Source: CAYMSO01 sp964393185
Lineage (GTDB): Bacteria > Patescibacteriota > Dojkabacteria > J137
Reading direction: 5' to 3'
Assembly (NCBI GenBank): GCA_964393185.1
Contig: CAYMSO010000008.1
Span: 1-64,000 of the forward strand
DNA: 64,000 bases
The notes below the pieces were generated by a model. That model searched no databases. It was given only the letters and a program-made list of their open reading frames with translations, and was not told the DNA's origin. The position numbers and the translations under genes were made by a program. Below, piece after piece: positions 24,975 to 34,716 of this stretch (position 1 is the stretch's first letter; each line of letters starts with the position of its first letter).

Positions 24975-26737
24975 AAAGTATTATCAACCTTACAATAATC
25001 TACTGGTCAATTTTAGTATTAGCAACTTGGTTTTTCTCCTTGCTAGGAATTTATAGCTGGGAACTTATGCGATTACTATGGCTTATACCTGCTGCTTATT
25101 TACTTCATAAGTTATACAAGCACAGAAATGATACAAAAGTTCTTGGAGCTAAGTATTTAGGTTTGATCAAAACTTTTATTAAAATACCTGATTTTTTAAA
25201 TTTACTTGTTGTAGCTGTTGCTTTGTGCTGGTTGTTCTTTTTTGCTTACTCTGCTCTCAAAGTATTTTTATACCCACCCACAAATTGGGACAGTATGACT
25301 TATCATCTTACAAAAATTGCTAATGCCAATCAGAGGGGAACAATGTGGCACGACCCAGAAACCCCAATTGATAGGGCAAATACACTTGCTTCCAATGCAG
25401 AGATTTTGAATATGCAGGCTTTTTCAATTTTGGGGAAGGATTTCTTTGTTGAATTACCACAATTATTTTCTGTTTTTATAATCCTGGTTTGCCTTATTTA
25501 TATTTTTACTAGGCACTTTAATTACAACAAAAGATTAGCTTTTTTAGCAACATCTTCTTTACTTACTATCCCATTATTTTGGCAACAATCATTTACAACG
25601 CAGAACGATCTTGTTTTTATAGCCATAGTGCTACTAAGTATTGCAAAGTTACTTGATTTGAAGAATCATTTTTCGAAATATAATCTAGTACTAACTTCGA
25701 TTGCAATATCTGTTGCAATTGGTACTAAGTTTCACGGACTAGTAGTTGGATGCATAACCGGGTTATTCCTACTCAGGTACCTATACATTAATCGCAAAAA
25801 GGTTGATTTGAAGTTTCTGATACCTACTGTAATAGCTAGCAGTGTAATTGCTTTCCCGAACTACGTTATTGCTAGAATTTACTATGGTGACTTTTTATAT
25901 GTTCCTGGAGCTAACGAGAATATTGCGCCGGGAATAGATACTTTTATTAAAAATGTTGAGCACTTTGTCAATTGGTTTTACAAAATGCCAAATTGGGATC
26001 CAGAGTACTTTAGTATGGATTATGGTCACATGGGACTTGCTTTTATGTTTATTCTTCCAATATTTTTTGTCACTTCTTCTATATATCTTTACAAGCGAAA
26101 GATTGCTGAAGAGAGCCTTATCTTGTTAACAACAACTAGTTTCTTTACACTAATTTTCTTTGTGTTTCATTATCCCGATGAATGGGATCTTAGATTATTC
26201 TTGTTTACCCCTACGATGGTGTTATATGTTACCACACTATTTTTATTATCTGGGATTCAATGGAAAGTATTTGTATTAACAATTGTTGGGCTAATGTCTG
26301 CTTTTAGCGCTTTACATGTAGTTCAATTATTTCGATATGTAGATAAAGAAGAATTAAGACATAGTTTCAATAAATTTTATGCAGGAGAAGGCCTTCGAAC
26401 TATTGCAGAAAAAGTAAATTATTATCGCCCTGCCCTTAAACAATTTGATCTGCATACTGCTTCAAAACAGGATATAAAGATCTTGTTTAATGGCCGCGGT
26501 GATATGTGGTTATACCCTTTTTATGGACATGCCTGGCAAAATGAAATTTATTTTGAAAACGACAGAGATAAGCTATTTACTAGAGCTAACGAAGAAAATA
26601 TAGACTATATAATTGTTGGACACTATATTCATCCTAAATTCAAAAAATACATTCCAGAGGAAAAGTATTTAAAACAGTTTAACTTGGTTGCAAAGGATGA
26701 GTACTTCGATATTTACTTTAATACAGCTTTGGAATAA
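24971..26737 (+). CDS. GT-C membrane glycosyltransferase (ArnT/PMT-like)
   Basis: 588 residues with about ten hydrophobic segments, for example LTIIYWSILVLATWFFSLL at the start and FLNLLVVAVALCWLFFFAYS. The first extracytoplasmic loop has PPTNWDSMTYHLTKIAN, carrying the acidic residue expected for GT39/GT83-type catalysis. A soluble C-terminal domain follows the last membrane helix. Such enzymes move a sugar from polyprenyl phosphate to an acceptor outside the membrane. ATGA overlap with the upstream GT4; it ends abutting convergent fcl. Confidence 0.75.
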   Translation: MKSIINLTIIYWSILVLATWFFSLLGIYSWELMRLLWLIPAAYLLHKLYKHRNDTKVLGAKYLGLIKTFIKIPDFLNLLVVAVALCWLFFFAYSALKVFLYPPTNWDSMTYHLTKIANANQRGTMWHDPETPIDRANTLASNAEILNMQAFSILGKDFFVELPQLFSVFIILVCLIYIFTRHFNYNKRLAFLATSSLLTIPLFWQQSFTTQNDLVFIAIVLLSIAKLLDLKNHFSKYNLVLTSIAISVAIGTKFHGLVVGCITGLFLLRYLYINRKKVDLKFLIPTVIASSVIAFPNYVIARIYYGDFLYVPGANENIAPGIDTFIKNVEHFVNWFYKMPNWDPEYFSMDYGHMGLAFMFILPIFFVTSSIYLYKRKIAEESLILLTTTSFFTLIFFVFHYPDEWDLRLFLFTPTMVLYVTTLFLLSGIQWKVFVLTIVGLMSAFSALHVVQLFRYVDKEELRHSFNKFYAGEGLRTIAEKVNYYRPALKQFDLHTASKQDIKILFNGRGDMWLYPFYGHAWQNEIYFENDRDKLFTRANEENIDYIIVGHYIHPKFKKYIPEEKYLKQFNLVAKDEYFDIYFNTALE

Positions 26738-27682
26738 CTATCTCTCCCTTACATTGTTAATATTTTCTAAGTACCATTTATACATTTTTTCTAGTCCGTC
26801 TTTTAGATTTGTCTTTGCACTCCAACCTAGATTATTAAGTTTACTTACATCCATCACTTTTCTTGGCATTCCATCTGGTTTTGAAGTATCAAATTCCAAC
26901 TCTCCTTCAAACCCAACAACTTCTCTAATACTTTCTGCGATCTCGCGGATTGTTAAATCGTCTCCGGTGCCAACATTGATATGGCCATAGTCACTATAGT
27001 TATTCATCAGGAAGACACAAGCCTCAGCCAAGTCTTCTGAGAACAAAAGTTCCCTTTTGGGTGTCCCTGTCCCCCAGATGATCACTGATTTAGATTTGTT
27101 TATCTTAGCCTCGTGCATACGTCTCATGATAGCTGGGACTAAGTGTGAATTTTCGGGATGGAAATTATCTCCCAGTCCATAAATGTTTGTAGGCATAGCA
27201 GATATAAAGTCATCGCCATACTGTTCTCTATATTTATCGCACATCATTATCCCTGTACTTTTGGCAATTGCATAAGCCGAATTGGTTGGCTCAAACTTCC
27301 CAGTAAGCCAATACTCTTCTTTTATTGGTTGCTTAGATTCTCTAGGATAAATACATGAACTACCTAGAAATAGTAGTTTCTTGACTCGACTTTCGTGAGA
27401 AAAATGTATCAGATTTGCCTGCATTTGTAGATTTTGATAAAGAAAATCCGCCTGATACATACTGTTTGCAACTATGCCTCCAACTTTAGCGGCAGCATCA
27501 ATTACATAGTCTGGTTTTTCTCCTTCAAAAAACTTTTTAACTTTTGCTTGATCTGTTAAATCTAGTTCCTCACGAGTTTTAAGTATTAAATTGCTATATC
27601 CTTGCTTATTCAACTCTCTTACTATTGCGCTACCAACTAATCCTCTATGACCCGCTACAAAAATTTTTGAATTTTTATCCAT
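26738..27682 (-). CDS. fcl: GDP-L-fucose synthase
   Basis: 314 residues, normal length. FVAGHRGLVGSAIVREL binds NADP. GSSCIYPRESKQPIKEEYW and the catalytic YAIAKSTGIMMC (YxxxK) are diagnostic. Also typical are DFISAMPTNIYGLGDNFHP and VIIWGTGTPKRELLFSEDLA. It catalyses the epimerase-reductase step from GDP-4-keto-6-deoxymannose to GDP-L-fucose. Its partner gmd lies 2.6 kb away on the same strand, separated by a fucosyltransferase and a Nudix gene. Confidence 0.93.
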   Translation of the reverse strand: MDKNSKIFVAGHRGLVGSAIVRELNKQGYSNLILKTREELDLTDQAKVKKFFEGEKPDYVIDAAAKVGGIVANSMYQADFLYQNLQMQANLIHFSHESRVKKLLFLGSSCIYPRESKQPIKEEYWLTGKFEPTNSAYAIAKSTGIMMCDKYREQYGDDFISAMPTNIYGLGDNFHPENSHLVPAIMRRMHEAKINKSKSVIIWGTGTPKRELLFSEDLAEACVFLMNNYSDYGHINVGTGDDLTIREIAESIREVVGFEGELEFDTSKPDGMPRKVMDVSKLNNLGWSAKTNLKDGLEKMYKWYLENINNVRER

Positions 27683-27702
27683 AGAATTAAGTTTTATTGT
27701 AA

Positions 27703-27747
27703 ACTAATCTTAAAACCATTGACTTTAGCCAATGGATGGAGATTAGT
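27703..27747. repeat. Stem-loop in the fcl/fucosyltransferase divergent gap
   Basis: ACTAATCT (27703-27710) pairs with AGATTAGT (27740-27747), and inside it CCATTG (27716-27721) pairs with CAATGG (27730-27735). The two nested helices make a compact hairpin upstream of fcl. There is no U-run. It may be an RNA structure in the fcl leader; function unknown. Confidence 0.45.
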
Positions 27748-27750
27748 CAT

Positions 27751-27809
27751 TAAATTAAGCTTTTCCATAACAACATAAAACTATGGACTTGAGTTCGTAG
27801 TTTTATGTT
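27751..27809 (-). repeat. Dispersed hairpin repeat, copy A
   Basis: AACATAAAACTA (27772-27783) and TAGTTTTATGTT (27798-27809) form a 12-bp stem. Read on the minus strand, about 55 bases match the element at 43945-44000, with 27 identical in a row (27768-27794 against 43957-43983). It lies between the divergent genes fcl and the fucosyltransferase. Confidence 0.7.
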
Positions 27810-27852
27810 TATAAACAATTATATATTATCATTTCTTTGGATAATTCTAAAT

Positions 27853-28755
27853 ATGACTACTGTTATCATAACTCAAGCAAGCGGACAAATGTGTAATCAG
27901 TTATGGAATTTTGCAAGTATATATGCTTTCTGTTTAGAAAAAAAACACAAGTTAATTAACCCTGCTTTTTTCAACTATGCAAAATACTTTGAAGAATTTA
28001 AAAATGATCTCTTTGCTAATCCGAATAATAAGTTTAGTTTTTTTCCTAGTATTATTTTGAGATACAGAAAACTGTTAAACTTTTTCTACCTCGCCATTTT
28101 ACGAAGAGTATTTGAAGTAGGAGGGTTTGAAGTTAGAAACAATGGATCTACAATAATTTTACCTCCTACTAATCCTGCTTTTGAAGAGTTAACACGTAAG
28201 TATTACTTTTTTAGAGGTTGGTTATTTAGGAATAACGATGGCATGAATAAGTATAGGAAAGAAATTCGGCATGCATTTAGACCTGCTACGGAATATAATA
28301 ATTATATAGATAAATTCTGGTCCGAAATAGATAGTGACTTGATTAAAATAGCTGTGCACATAAGGCATAAGGATTATAGAGAGCATATAGACGGTAAGTA
28401 TTTTCTTTCTTTAGATCAATACAAACATGGAATGATAAAATGGCGGGAAATGTTAGAGACAAATTTAAAAAAACAAGTACTTTTTGTGATTTATTCCGAC
28501 GAAACAACCAATTTGGAAGAATCTTTATACAATAATATAAAAGTAAAAATTTCTAGAGGAAACATGATTCAAGATTTATACTCAATGGCTAGATGTGATT
28601 TTATACTTGGAGTACCTAGCACTTTCAATCAGTGGGCAAGCTGGTATGGAGATGTTCCTATATGCGAGCTAACTACTGAATATACAAATGATCAGATCGC
28701 TGATGTATTAAAATCAATCAAACACAAAATTGCAGCAGGTAATACTTTTAATTGA
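27853..28755 (+). CDS. Fucosyltransferase-like protein (GT11-related)
   Basis: About 300 residues from the ATG at 27853. A longer form from 27805 would begin inside a hairpin repeat and is unlikely. MTTVIITQASGQMCNQLWNF parallels the GGLGNQMFQY entry of alpha-1,2-fucosyltransferases. IAVHIRHKDYREH is the variant of the HxRRGDY donor-binding motif. The end of the domain, CDFILGVPSTFNQWASWYGD, matches the NSTFSWW region. GDP-fucose from gmd and fcl is the likely donor. The second Arg and the Gly of HxRRGDY are changed (RHKDY), so linkage or donor may differ. Confidence 0.72.
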   Translation: MTTVIITQASGQMCNQLWNFASIYAFCLEKKHKLINPAFFNYAKYFEEFKNDLFANPNNKFSFFPSIILRYRKLLNFFYLAILRRVFEVGGFEVRNNGSTIILPPTNPAFEELTRKYYFFRGWLFRNNDGMNKYRKEIRHAFRPATEYNNYIDKFWSEIDSDLIKIAVHIRHKDYREHIDGKYFLSLDQYKHGMIKWREMLETNLKKQVLFVIYSDETTNLEESLYNNIKVKISRGNMIQDLYSMARCDFILGVPSTFNQWASWYGDVPICELTTEYTNDQIADVLKSIKHKIAAGNTFN

Positions 28756-28772
28756 TCTCGTTAAATAAACAG

Positions 28773-29291
28773 TCATTTTAATCCTGCAATGAGATCTTTG
28801 ACTTCAGGAAAACCTATTTCTGATATATCAATATTCTTAGTCTCTAAGAATTTGATTGCCGAAACTTCTGTGTTCTCTACAAAGTCTTTAGTAATTTGAA
28901 CTTTACAGGTGTAAAACAAAGACATATGTGGTTTTACAATACCCTGGAACTCATATTCCATGCTTGTTGATGAATGGTACTCAAGGTTATTAATTTGAAA
29001 TCCCGTTTCTTCTAATACTTCTCTTCTTAAAGCATCTTCTACAGAACCATCTTTAACATCTACGAAGCCTGCTGGTATATCCCAAGTATTTTTGTATGGA
29101 TCTTTAACTCTTTTTATAAGTAAAAGCTTATTCTCATAGAAACAAAGTCCGCCCACACCTAAGGTTGGATTAATATAGTGGCTACGCTTGCAAGCTGAAC
29201 ACTTAAATGCAAATTCTTCTATATCGTTTGCTTCGTATTGGGTTCCGCAATATATACAATATTTATGGAAATTTTGTAAAGTAACAGCCAT
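28773..29291 (-). CDS. Nudix hydrolase with N-terminal zinc ribbon
   Basis: 172 residues. An N-terminal zinc ribbon (CIYCGTQY and CSACKRSHYI, two CxxC pairs) precedes the Nudix domain. The Nudix box starts at GFVDVKDGSVEDALRREV and continues LEETGF, matching Gx5Ex7REUxEExGU. This architecture occurs in NADH pyrophosphatase-like and nucleotide-sugar hydrolases. It lies 2 bp after gmd on the same strand, so it is co-transcribed; a role in clearing GDP-sugars is possible but inferred. Confidence 0.85.
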   Translation of the reverse strand: MAVTLQNFHKYCIYCGTQYEANDIEEFAFKCSACKRSHYINPTLGVGGLCFYENKLLLIKRVKDPYKNTWDIPAGFVDVKDGSVEDALRREVLEETGFQINNLEYHSSTSMEYEFQGIVKPHMSLFYTCKVQITKDFVENTEVSAIKFLETKNIDISEIGFPEVKDLIAGLK

Positions 29292-29293
29292 AG

Positions 29294-30337
29294 TTAGTAA
29301 TTAAATTTACCGCTTTGCTCGTTATCGTAATCAAACTTAACCATTTCTTCAATTAAAGATTCAAAAGTATATTTTGGTTTCCAATTAAGTAATCGTTTTG
29401 CCTTTGTTGGATCACCCAGTAGTAAATCTACTTCTGCCGGTCTAAAATATTTCGGATCTATTTTAACTATAGTTTTGCCAGATTTTTTGTCTATACCTAC
29501 TTCTTCTTCTCCTTTCCCATCCCACACCAAATCAAAATCGAGATATTTAGCTGCAAACTCTACACATTCTCTTACACTATGCATTTCTCCTGTTGCAACA
29601 ACATAATCATCCCCTTTTTCCTGTTGAAGCATAAGCCACATAGCTTCGATATAATCTTTTGCATGTCCCCAATCTCTCTTTGAGTCTAGATTTCCTAAGT
29701 ATAATGCTTCTCTCTTGCCCAGTTTGACAAGTGATAAGTCTCTGGTGATTTTTCTAGTTACAAATGTTCGGCCTCTTCTTGGGGATTCATGGTTAAACAA
29801 AATTCCATTCGAAGTGTGCATATCATAACTTTCTCTATAATTCACTGTAATCCAATAACCATAAACTTTAGCCACGCCATATGGTGATCTTGGATAAAAT
29901 GGAGTAGTTTCTTTCTGAGGCGTTTCTACAACTTTTCCAAACATTTCACTGCTTGATGCCTGGTAAAACTTAGCGCTAGGTGCATAATTTCTAATAGCTT
30001 CTAATACTCTCAGAACCCCTAGAGCTACAACATTTCCGGTGTACTCAGGCATTTCAAAACTTACCTTAACATGGCTTTGTGCCCCAAGGTTATAGACTTC
30101 ATCTGGTTGGATTTCTCGAATCAATTTATCTACTACAGATGTATCGGTTAGATCTCCAAAATGAAGCTTCATCTTGCTTTCTGTATGAGGATCTTCATAT
30201 AAGTGATCAAGCCTATCGGTATTAAAATTTGACGCTCTTCTTACAATACCATGAACTTCATAGCCTTTTTCGAGTAACAGCTCAGTTAAATAAGATCCAT
30301 CTTGTCCTGTTATACCTGTAATTAGAGCTTTCTTCAT
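29294..30337 (-). CDS. gmd: GDP-mannose 4,6-dehydratase
   Basis: 347 residues, the family length. The start [20 protein letters not shown] and [16 protein letters not shown] bind NADP and are specific to [15 protein letters not shown] and [13 protein letters not shown] (YxxxK) hold the catalytic residues. [17 protein letters not shown] is also diagnostic. It converts GDP-mannose to GDP-4-keto-6-deoxymannose, the substrate of fcl. Divergent from the GT4 at 30429; the Nudix gene follows after 2 bp. Confidence 0.95.
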   Translation of the reverse strand: MKKALITGITGQDGSYLTELLLEKGYEVHGIVRRASNFNTDRLDHLYEDPHTESKMKLHFGDLTDTSVVDKLIREIQPDEVYNLGAQSHVKVSFEMPEYTGNVVALGVLRVLEAIRNYAPSAKFYQASSSEMFGKVVETPQKETTPFYPRSPYGVAKVYGYWITVNYRESYDMHTSNGILFNHESPRRGRTFVTRKITRDLSLVKLGKREALYLGNLDSKRDWGHAKDYIEAMWLMLQQEKGDDYVVATGEMHSVRECVEFAAKYLDFDLVWDGKGEEEVGIDKKSGKTIVKIDPKYFRPAEVDLLLGDPTKAKRLLNWKPKYTFESLIEEMVKFDYDNEQSGKFNY

Positions 30338-30428
30338 ATTTAATTAATATTTCTTATATAATATTTTTTGGGTTTTTGCTAAATTTAATAAGCAATACAT
30401 TTTACTATTAAAAATACAAAAATATAAA

Positions 30429-31622
30429 GTGAAATTGGTTTACAAAATACTGCATCCTATTTGGACTCGTTTTGCAATGGGCTTTGCAAAAGTTTTTGTA
30501 CGTCTTCAGAAACATGACAATACAAATTCCGCAAGAAAACTTCTTTTTATTGTTCCTTGGTTGACCATAGGTGGTGCCGAAAAAGTCAATTTGGATATTA
30601 TGACAGGTTTAAAAAAAGATGGTTGGGAAATTTATATCATTACAACTAAGCTTCCTAAACATGAATGGAAGAATAGATTTAAAGAATTTACATCCAATAT
30701 AATTCATATTGAAAGACTGCCAGAACGATTGCATGGATATATATTAATAGAACTTATTAAGAAATTTGATATAAATTTAGCATTTATTTCCAACTCATAT
30801 ACTGGGTATTTATCTACTCCATATTTGTATAAATATGTACCTATCGTAGACTTGATTCACGGCGAAGGTGGCGTAAAAGATCAGGGCGGAACGCCTAGGT
30901 TTTCTAGGGTTTTTGATCAATACTTATCCAAGAGATTAGTTATTAGCGAACATCTAAAAAGATTACATACAGAAACTTATGGTATAAATCCCCAGAAGAT
31001 AGAAGTGATTTATAATGGCATAGATATTAATCAGACTTTAAGCTCTATTAATAATTCTCTGCTTAATACTGAAGAATTAGAATTCCTAGATAGAAAAAAC
31101 AAAGTTGCATGGATTGCCAGAATGTCGCCAGAGAAACAGGCTTTGGAAGTTGTTAAATTAGCAAAAGAAATACCAGATTATAATTTTGTTATGGTAGGTG
31201 GAGGTGAGCTACTGGACAACATAGCGGAAAACGCAAAGTCTTTAAACAATTTATTACTAACAGGCGAAGCTTCGAACGAAAAAGCTAAGACAATTTTGGC
31301 AAAATGTGATGTATTAATTATGACATCTGAGTTTGAAGGAATGCCTTTGGTGATTTTGGAAGCCATGTGCTTATCTAAGCCAGTTGTATCAACTAATGTA
31401 GGCGCGATAAAAGAAATGGTGGAAGATGGAATAAGCGGATACTTAGTAGACGCAAATCAAATCCAAACACAAATGCCGGTAGCAATTTCTAAAGCTTTAG
31501 TAAATAAAGAGCAACTTGGAAAAAATGCTTTCAAATTAGTTGAGCAAAAATTTACTATAGAAAAAATGCATATTAAGTATTTAAATATTTTTAATAATTT
31601 AGTGCATGTCGATAAAAAATAG
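30429..31622 (+). CDS. Glycosyltransferase family 4
   Basis: 397 residues from a GTG start. LLFIVPWLTIGGAEKVNLDI is the N-terminal acceptor loop of GT4. IEVIYNGIDINQTL and VAWIARMSPEKQALEVVKLA open the donor domain, and MTSEFEGMPLVILEAMCLSK (E-x7-E) binds the nucleotide sugar. It starts the plus-strand run of seven genes to 37.0 kb that includes the ABC exporter. It overlaps the next gene by 17 bp. Confidence 0.87.
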   Translation: MKLVYKILHPIWTRFAMGFAKVFVRLQKHDNTNSARKLLFIVPWLTIGGAEKVNLDIMTGLKKDGWEIYIITTKLPKHEWKNRFKEFTSNIIHIERLPERLHGYILIELIKKFDINLAFISNSYTGYLSTPYLYKYVPIVDLIHGEGGVKDQGGTPRFSRVFDQYLSKRLVISEHLKRLHTETYGINPQKIEVIYNGIDINQTLSSINNSLLNTEELEFLDRKNKVAWIARMSPEKQALEVVKLAKEIPDYNFVMVGGGELLDNIAENAKSLNNLLLTGEASNEKAKTILAKCDVLIMTSEFEGMPLVILEAMCLSKPVVSTNVGAIKEMVEDGISGYLVDANQIQTQMPVAISKALVNKEQLGKNAFKLVEQKFTIEKMHIKYLNIFNNLVHVDKK

Positions 31623-32589
31623 TGTTAAAAAAGAAGTTAATAAGATTATAGGGAGGTATTATCCATATCCCCGAACACAGTCCTCACTGGAGAAGTTTGC
31701 AAGAGCAATGAATGTAGATAGTAAATTTGATAAACATACCCAACCGTTCGATATTATTATGCCAACATTTAATAGGCAGGAAGATACAGCTAGAACGATT
31801 AAAACCTTGTATAAAAACTGTAATTTAAAATTCAATTTAATAATCGTAGATAATGTTTCTACAGACGGCACAAGAGAATATTTGAATAGCTTAAAGAGTG
31901 AACACACTAATATAAACGTAATTTTCAATACTGTGAATAATGGAGGCGGGGGTGCGAGAAAGCTTGGACTAAAGCAATCCGAGAATGAGTTCGTAGCTTT
32001 CCTGGATAATGATCTTTTTATAATGCCTTTTTACTTCGAAAATCTTCTTGCATCTATCAAGTCGGAAGACTTAGCCGGAGTACAATCTAAAGTCGTTTTT
32101 CCTAATTATTTAGTTCAAATTAATCGCCCTAATTATATAATTAACGATGATTGGATTTTGTTTAGGGATCTGGATGAAAATAAAAAATATGATGACCCTA
32201 GTACTTTAAATCAAATTGAATGCAATTGGATACCTGCAGGAGCAACAATGTGGCGTCGTAGCATATTTGACAAATTTAGTTTCGATGAAAATTTCCATAC
32301 TTACTTTGAAGATAACGAATTTGCTTATCGATTAAATAAAGCAGGATATAGATTTTTGAACTGTCCTAGAGCAGTATCTATGCACCTAAGCGAAAGATTC
32401 GTTCCAGAAGAATTTAAAGATAAAGATTATACGCGAACAAGATTTGGACGAGATGAACAGAGATTGGCGCTAAAGAGGTTTTACGAAAAACATAATCTTT
32501 ATTTAGCTTATGGGAATATAGATGGATTTGCAAAACACCTGGGTTTTAGCTCTAGAAATGAGTATGTTGATTACTTACAAAAAAATTAG
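31606..32589 (+). CDS. Glycosyltransferase family 2, galactofuranosyl/rhamnosyl-like
   Basis: 327 residues. The GT2 domain begins late, near residue 45 (FDIIMPTFNRQEDTARTIKT), after a 40-residue basic N-terminal part. VDNVSTDGTREYLNSL and VAFLDNDLFIMPFYFENLL follow, with DND at the metal site. FHTYFEDNEFAYRLNKAGYR is the acceptor motif of rhamnosyl/galactofuranosyl-type transferases. It is coupled by overlap to the upstream GT4 and followed after 47 bp by the exporter permease. Confidence 0.84.
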   Translation: MSIKNSVKKEVNKIIGRYYPYPRTQSSLEKFARAMNVDSKFDKHTQPFDIIMPTFNRQEDTARTIKTLYKNCNLKFNLIIVDNVSTDGTREYLNSLKSEHTNINVIFNTVNNGGGGARKLGLKQSENEFVAFLDNDLFIMPFYFENLLASIKSEDLAGVQSKVVFPNYLVQINRPNYIINDDWILFRDLDENKKYDDPSTLNQIECNWIPAGATMWRRSIFDKFSFDENFHTYFEDNEFAYRLNKAGYRFLNCPRAVSMHLSERFVPEEFKDKDYTRTRFGRDEQRLALKRFYEKHNLYLAYGNIDGFAKHLGFSSRNEYVDYLQKN

Positions 32590-32636
32590 CTTTAATGGTA
32601 AACTATCTGAGATAATTAGCCGTTGATTTAATAACT

Positions 32637-33491
32637 ATGCAAAAAAGTAATCTAGTAGTTTATACACCATATTCTAGACATCAAATAGGTTTCTTCAGAA
32701 GTTGGATTGTAATGATCCAAAACATTTATAGATCAAGGGAACTCATAATCCAATTATTTAAAAGGGATTTTTTTATGTCTTACAAAAAATCTTTCCTTGG
32801 CATGAGCTGGATACTCATCTCTCCGATAATAGGTATAGTTTCTTGGGTCTTTATGAATCAGACAGGAATTTTATCACCAGGCGAAGTAGATATTCCTTAT
32901 CCTGCCTATGTGCTTATTAGTTCATCGATTTGGGGATTATTCATGGGATACTACGGTGCATCTTCCCAGACTTTAGATGCAGGTGGAGAGTTCATTGCTC
33001 AAGTAAGATATCCTCACGAAGCATTGCTATTTAAACAAACCGGTCAACACTTAGCAAATTTCTTTATTACTTTTTTATTAAATATTGTAGTTCTTTTAGC
33101 ATTTGGAGTTGTTCCGCATTGGAGCATCATACTTTTTCCTGTCCTGAGCCTACCTCTCTTTCTACTTGGAGCAGCTATGGGGCTAATAATAAGCGTTGTA
33201 AATATTGTAGCAAGCGATATAACAAGAATATTTAATACATTACTTGGATTCGTTTTTTACATAACACCTGTAATTTATTCCAAAGATATCAACAATGATA
33301 CATTAAAAAAAGTAATAGAGTTAAATCCTCTTACCTATTTGGTAGGTGGAATTAGAGACTTGATAATTTATGGGCAAATGGACAATCCTGATAGATTTAT
33401 TATATCGACAGGATTAGCAGTAATTTTATTTTTAATATCTTGGAGGCTATTTTTTATATCTGAGGATAGAGTTATAGAACGCATGATTTAA
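32637..33491 (+). CDS. wzm: ABC transporter permease, polysaccharide export (Wzm/TagG type)
   Basis: 284 residues with six predicted membrane segments (for example ILISPIIGIVSWVFMNQTG, then FFITFLLNIVVLLAFGVV, and FIISTGLAVILFLISWRLFF). The start region RELIIQLFKRDFFMSYKKSF, followed by LGMSWILISP, is the ABC-2 type permease hallmark of O-antigen and teichoic-acid exporters. NPLTYLVGGIRDLIIYG near the end is also typical. It pairs with the ATPase gene 1 bp downstream. Inferred role: flipping or exporting the lipid-linked glycan made by this cluster. Confidence 0.9.
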   Translation: MQKSNLVVYTPYSRHQIGFFRSWIVMIQNIYRSRELIIQLFKRDFFMSYKKSFLGMSWILISPIIGIVSWVFMNQTGILSPGEVDIPYPAYVLISSSIWGLFMGYYGASSQTLDAGGEFIAQVRYPHEALLFKQTGQHLANFFITFLLNIVVLLAFGVVPHWSIILFPVLSLPLFLLGAAMGLIISVVNIVASDITRIFNTLLGFVFYITPVIYSKDINNDTLKKVIELNPLTYLVGGIRDLIIYGQMDNPDRFIISTGLAVILFLISWRLFFISEDRVIERMI

Positions 33492-33492
33492 T

Positions 33493-34716
33493 ATGGAACA
33501 GGATACAGTTATTAAGGTCGAAGGACTTTACAAAAAATTCAGCAGAAGTATTAAAAGAAATATTGCTTACGGATCAATTGATTTAGCAAGAAATATGCTT
33601 GGATTCCCTACAAATTATTCTAAATTAAGAAAGGGAGAATTCTGGGCTTTAAATAATATAGATTTCGAAGTCAAGAAAGGCGAGAAAATCGGATTTCTAG
33701 GAGAAAATGGGTCAGGTAAATCTACCCTACTAAGACTAATAAACGGAATTTTTCCTCCAGACAAGGGTAAAATTCAAGTGCGTGGCAATATTGGGGCTTT
33801 GATTGCCGTAGGCGTAGGATTCCATCCTCACCTTTCGGGTAGGGAAAACATATACCTGAACGGAATCATACTAGGTATGACTAGAAAAGAAATTGATAAG
33901 AAATTGAAAACAATTATAGACTTTGCCGAAATTGGAGATTTTATAGAAGCCCCTGTTTCAACTTATTCCTCCGGCATGCGTGTTAAACTAGGATTTTCTG
34001 TAGCTGTACATACAGATCCCGATATTATGCTTGTTGATGAGGTTTTGAGTGTGGGAGATTTGGCTTTTCAACTGAAATGTCTTAAAAAACTATCGGAATA
34101 TCGACAAAAAGGAGGTACATTTATACTCGTATCTCATAACATGCAGACAATTAGAAATACTTGTGAGAGGGTTATTTGGCTAGACCATGGGGTAATTAAA
34201 ATGGATGGGGATACCAATAGAGTATGCGATCTTTACGAAGCAGATCAAATCAAGAAAACTTATTCAAACCAGGAAGATTTCTCTGATAAAATTATTACAA
34301 TTGACCCAGATTGTAATATTACAAAGGTAGAAATTAAAAAGAATGGTGAGTTAACAGATAATTTCGAGACAGGTGATTCATTAGAGGTAGAGCTTCACTA
34401 TGAATGTAAAAGAGAGGTAAAAAATCCAATTTTTACTGTATCTATGACTAGTAATGATGGGGATGTAATATTCGAAAATTACTCAAATTCAGATGGTCTT
34501 AAAATAGACAGTGTTGTTGGAAGTGGCACTGTCAAAATGTTTACTCAAGCAATGTTTCTTAAAGCCAATATTTACTATGTGACAGTTACATTATCGGAAG
34601 GGGAACAATTAAATAAACTAGAATGGCACGACAAAGCATACAAAATTAATTTTACTAATACTAAGTACCCTATTAATCAAGGCTTAATTTATCCACAGGC
34701 GCAATGGACCTTATGA
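33493..34716 (+). CDS. wzt: ABC transporter ATPase, polysaccharide export (Wzt type)
   Basis: 407 residues. The ATPase domain (1-245) has Walker A GENGSGKSTLLRLINGI, the signature VSTYSSGMRVKLGFSVAVHT, Walker B DIMLVDEVLSVGD and the switch His in LVSHNM. The C-terminal part (about 265-407) is beta-rich and resembles the Wzt carbohydrate-binding domain, which in O9a-type systems recognises the capped glycan end. So export may require a specific terminal modification; the methyltransferases downstream are candidates. ATGA overlap with the next gene. Confidence 0.92.
   Translation: MEQDTVIKVEGLYKKFSRSIKRNIAYGSIDLARNMLGFPTNYSKLRKGEFWALNNIDFEVKKGEKIGFLGENGSGKSTLLRLINGIFPPDKGKIQVRGNIGALIAVGVGFHPHLSGRENIYLNGIILGMTRKEIDKKLKTIIDFAEIGDFIEAPVSTYSSGMRVKLGFSVAVHTDPDIMLVDEVLSVGDLAFQLKCLKKLSEYRQKGGTFILVSHNMQTIRNTCERVIWLDHGVIKMDGDTNRVCDLYEADQIKKTYSNQEDFSDKIITIDPDCNITKVEIKKNGELTDNFETGDSLEVELHYECKREVKNPIFTVSMTSNDGDVIFENYSNSDGLKIDSVVGSGTVKMFTQAMFLKANIYYVTVTLSEGEQLNKLEWHDKAYKINFTNTKYPINQGLIYPQAQWTL

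Noticed and set aside
27805..27852. Upstream ATG of the fucosyltransferase gene
   Set aside because: It lies inside the 12-bp arm of hairpin repeat A and adds 16 residues before the family start, so the ATG at 27853 is preferred.
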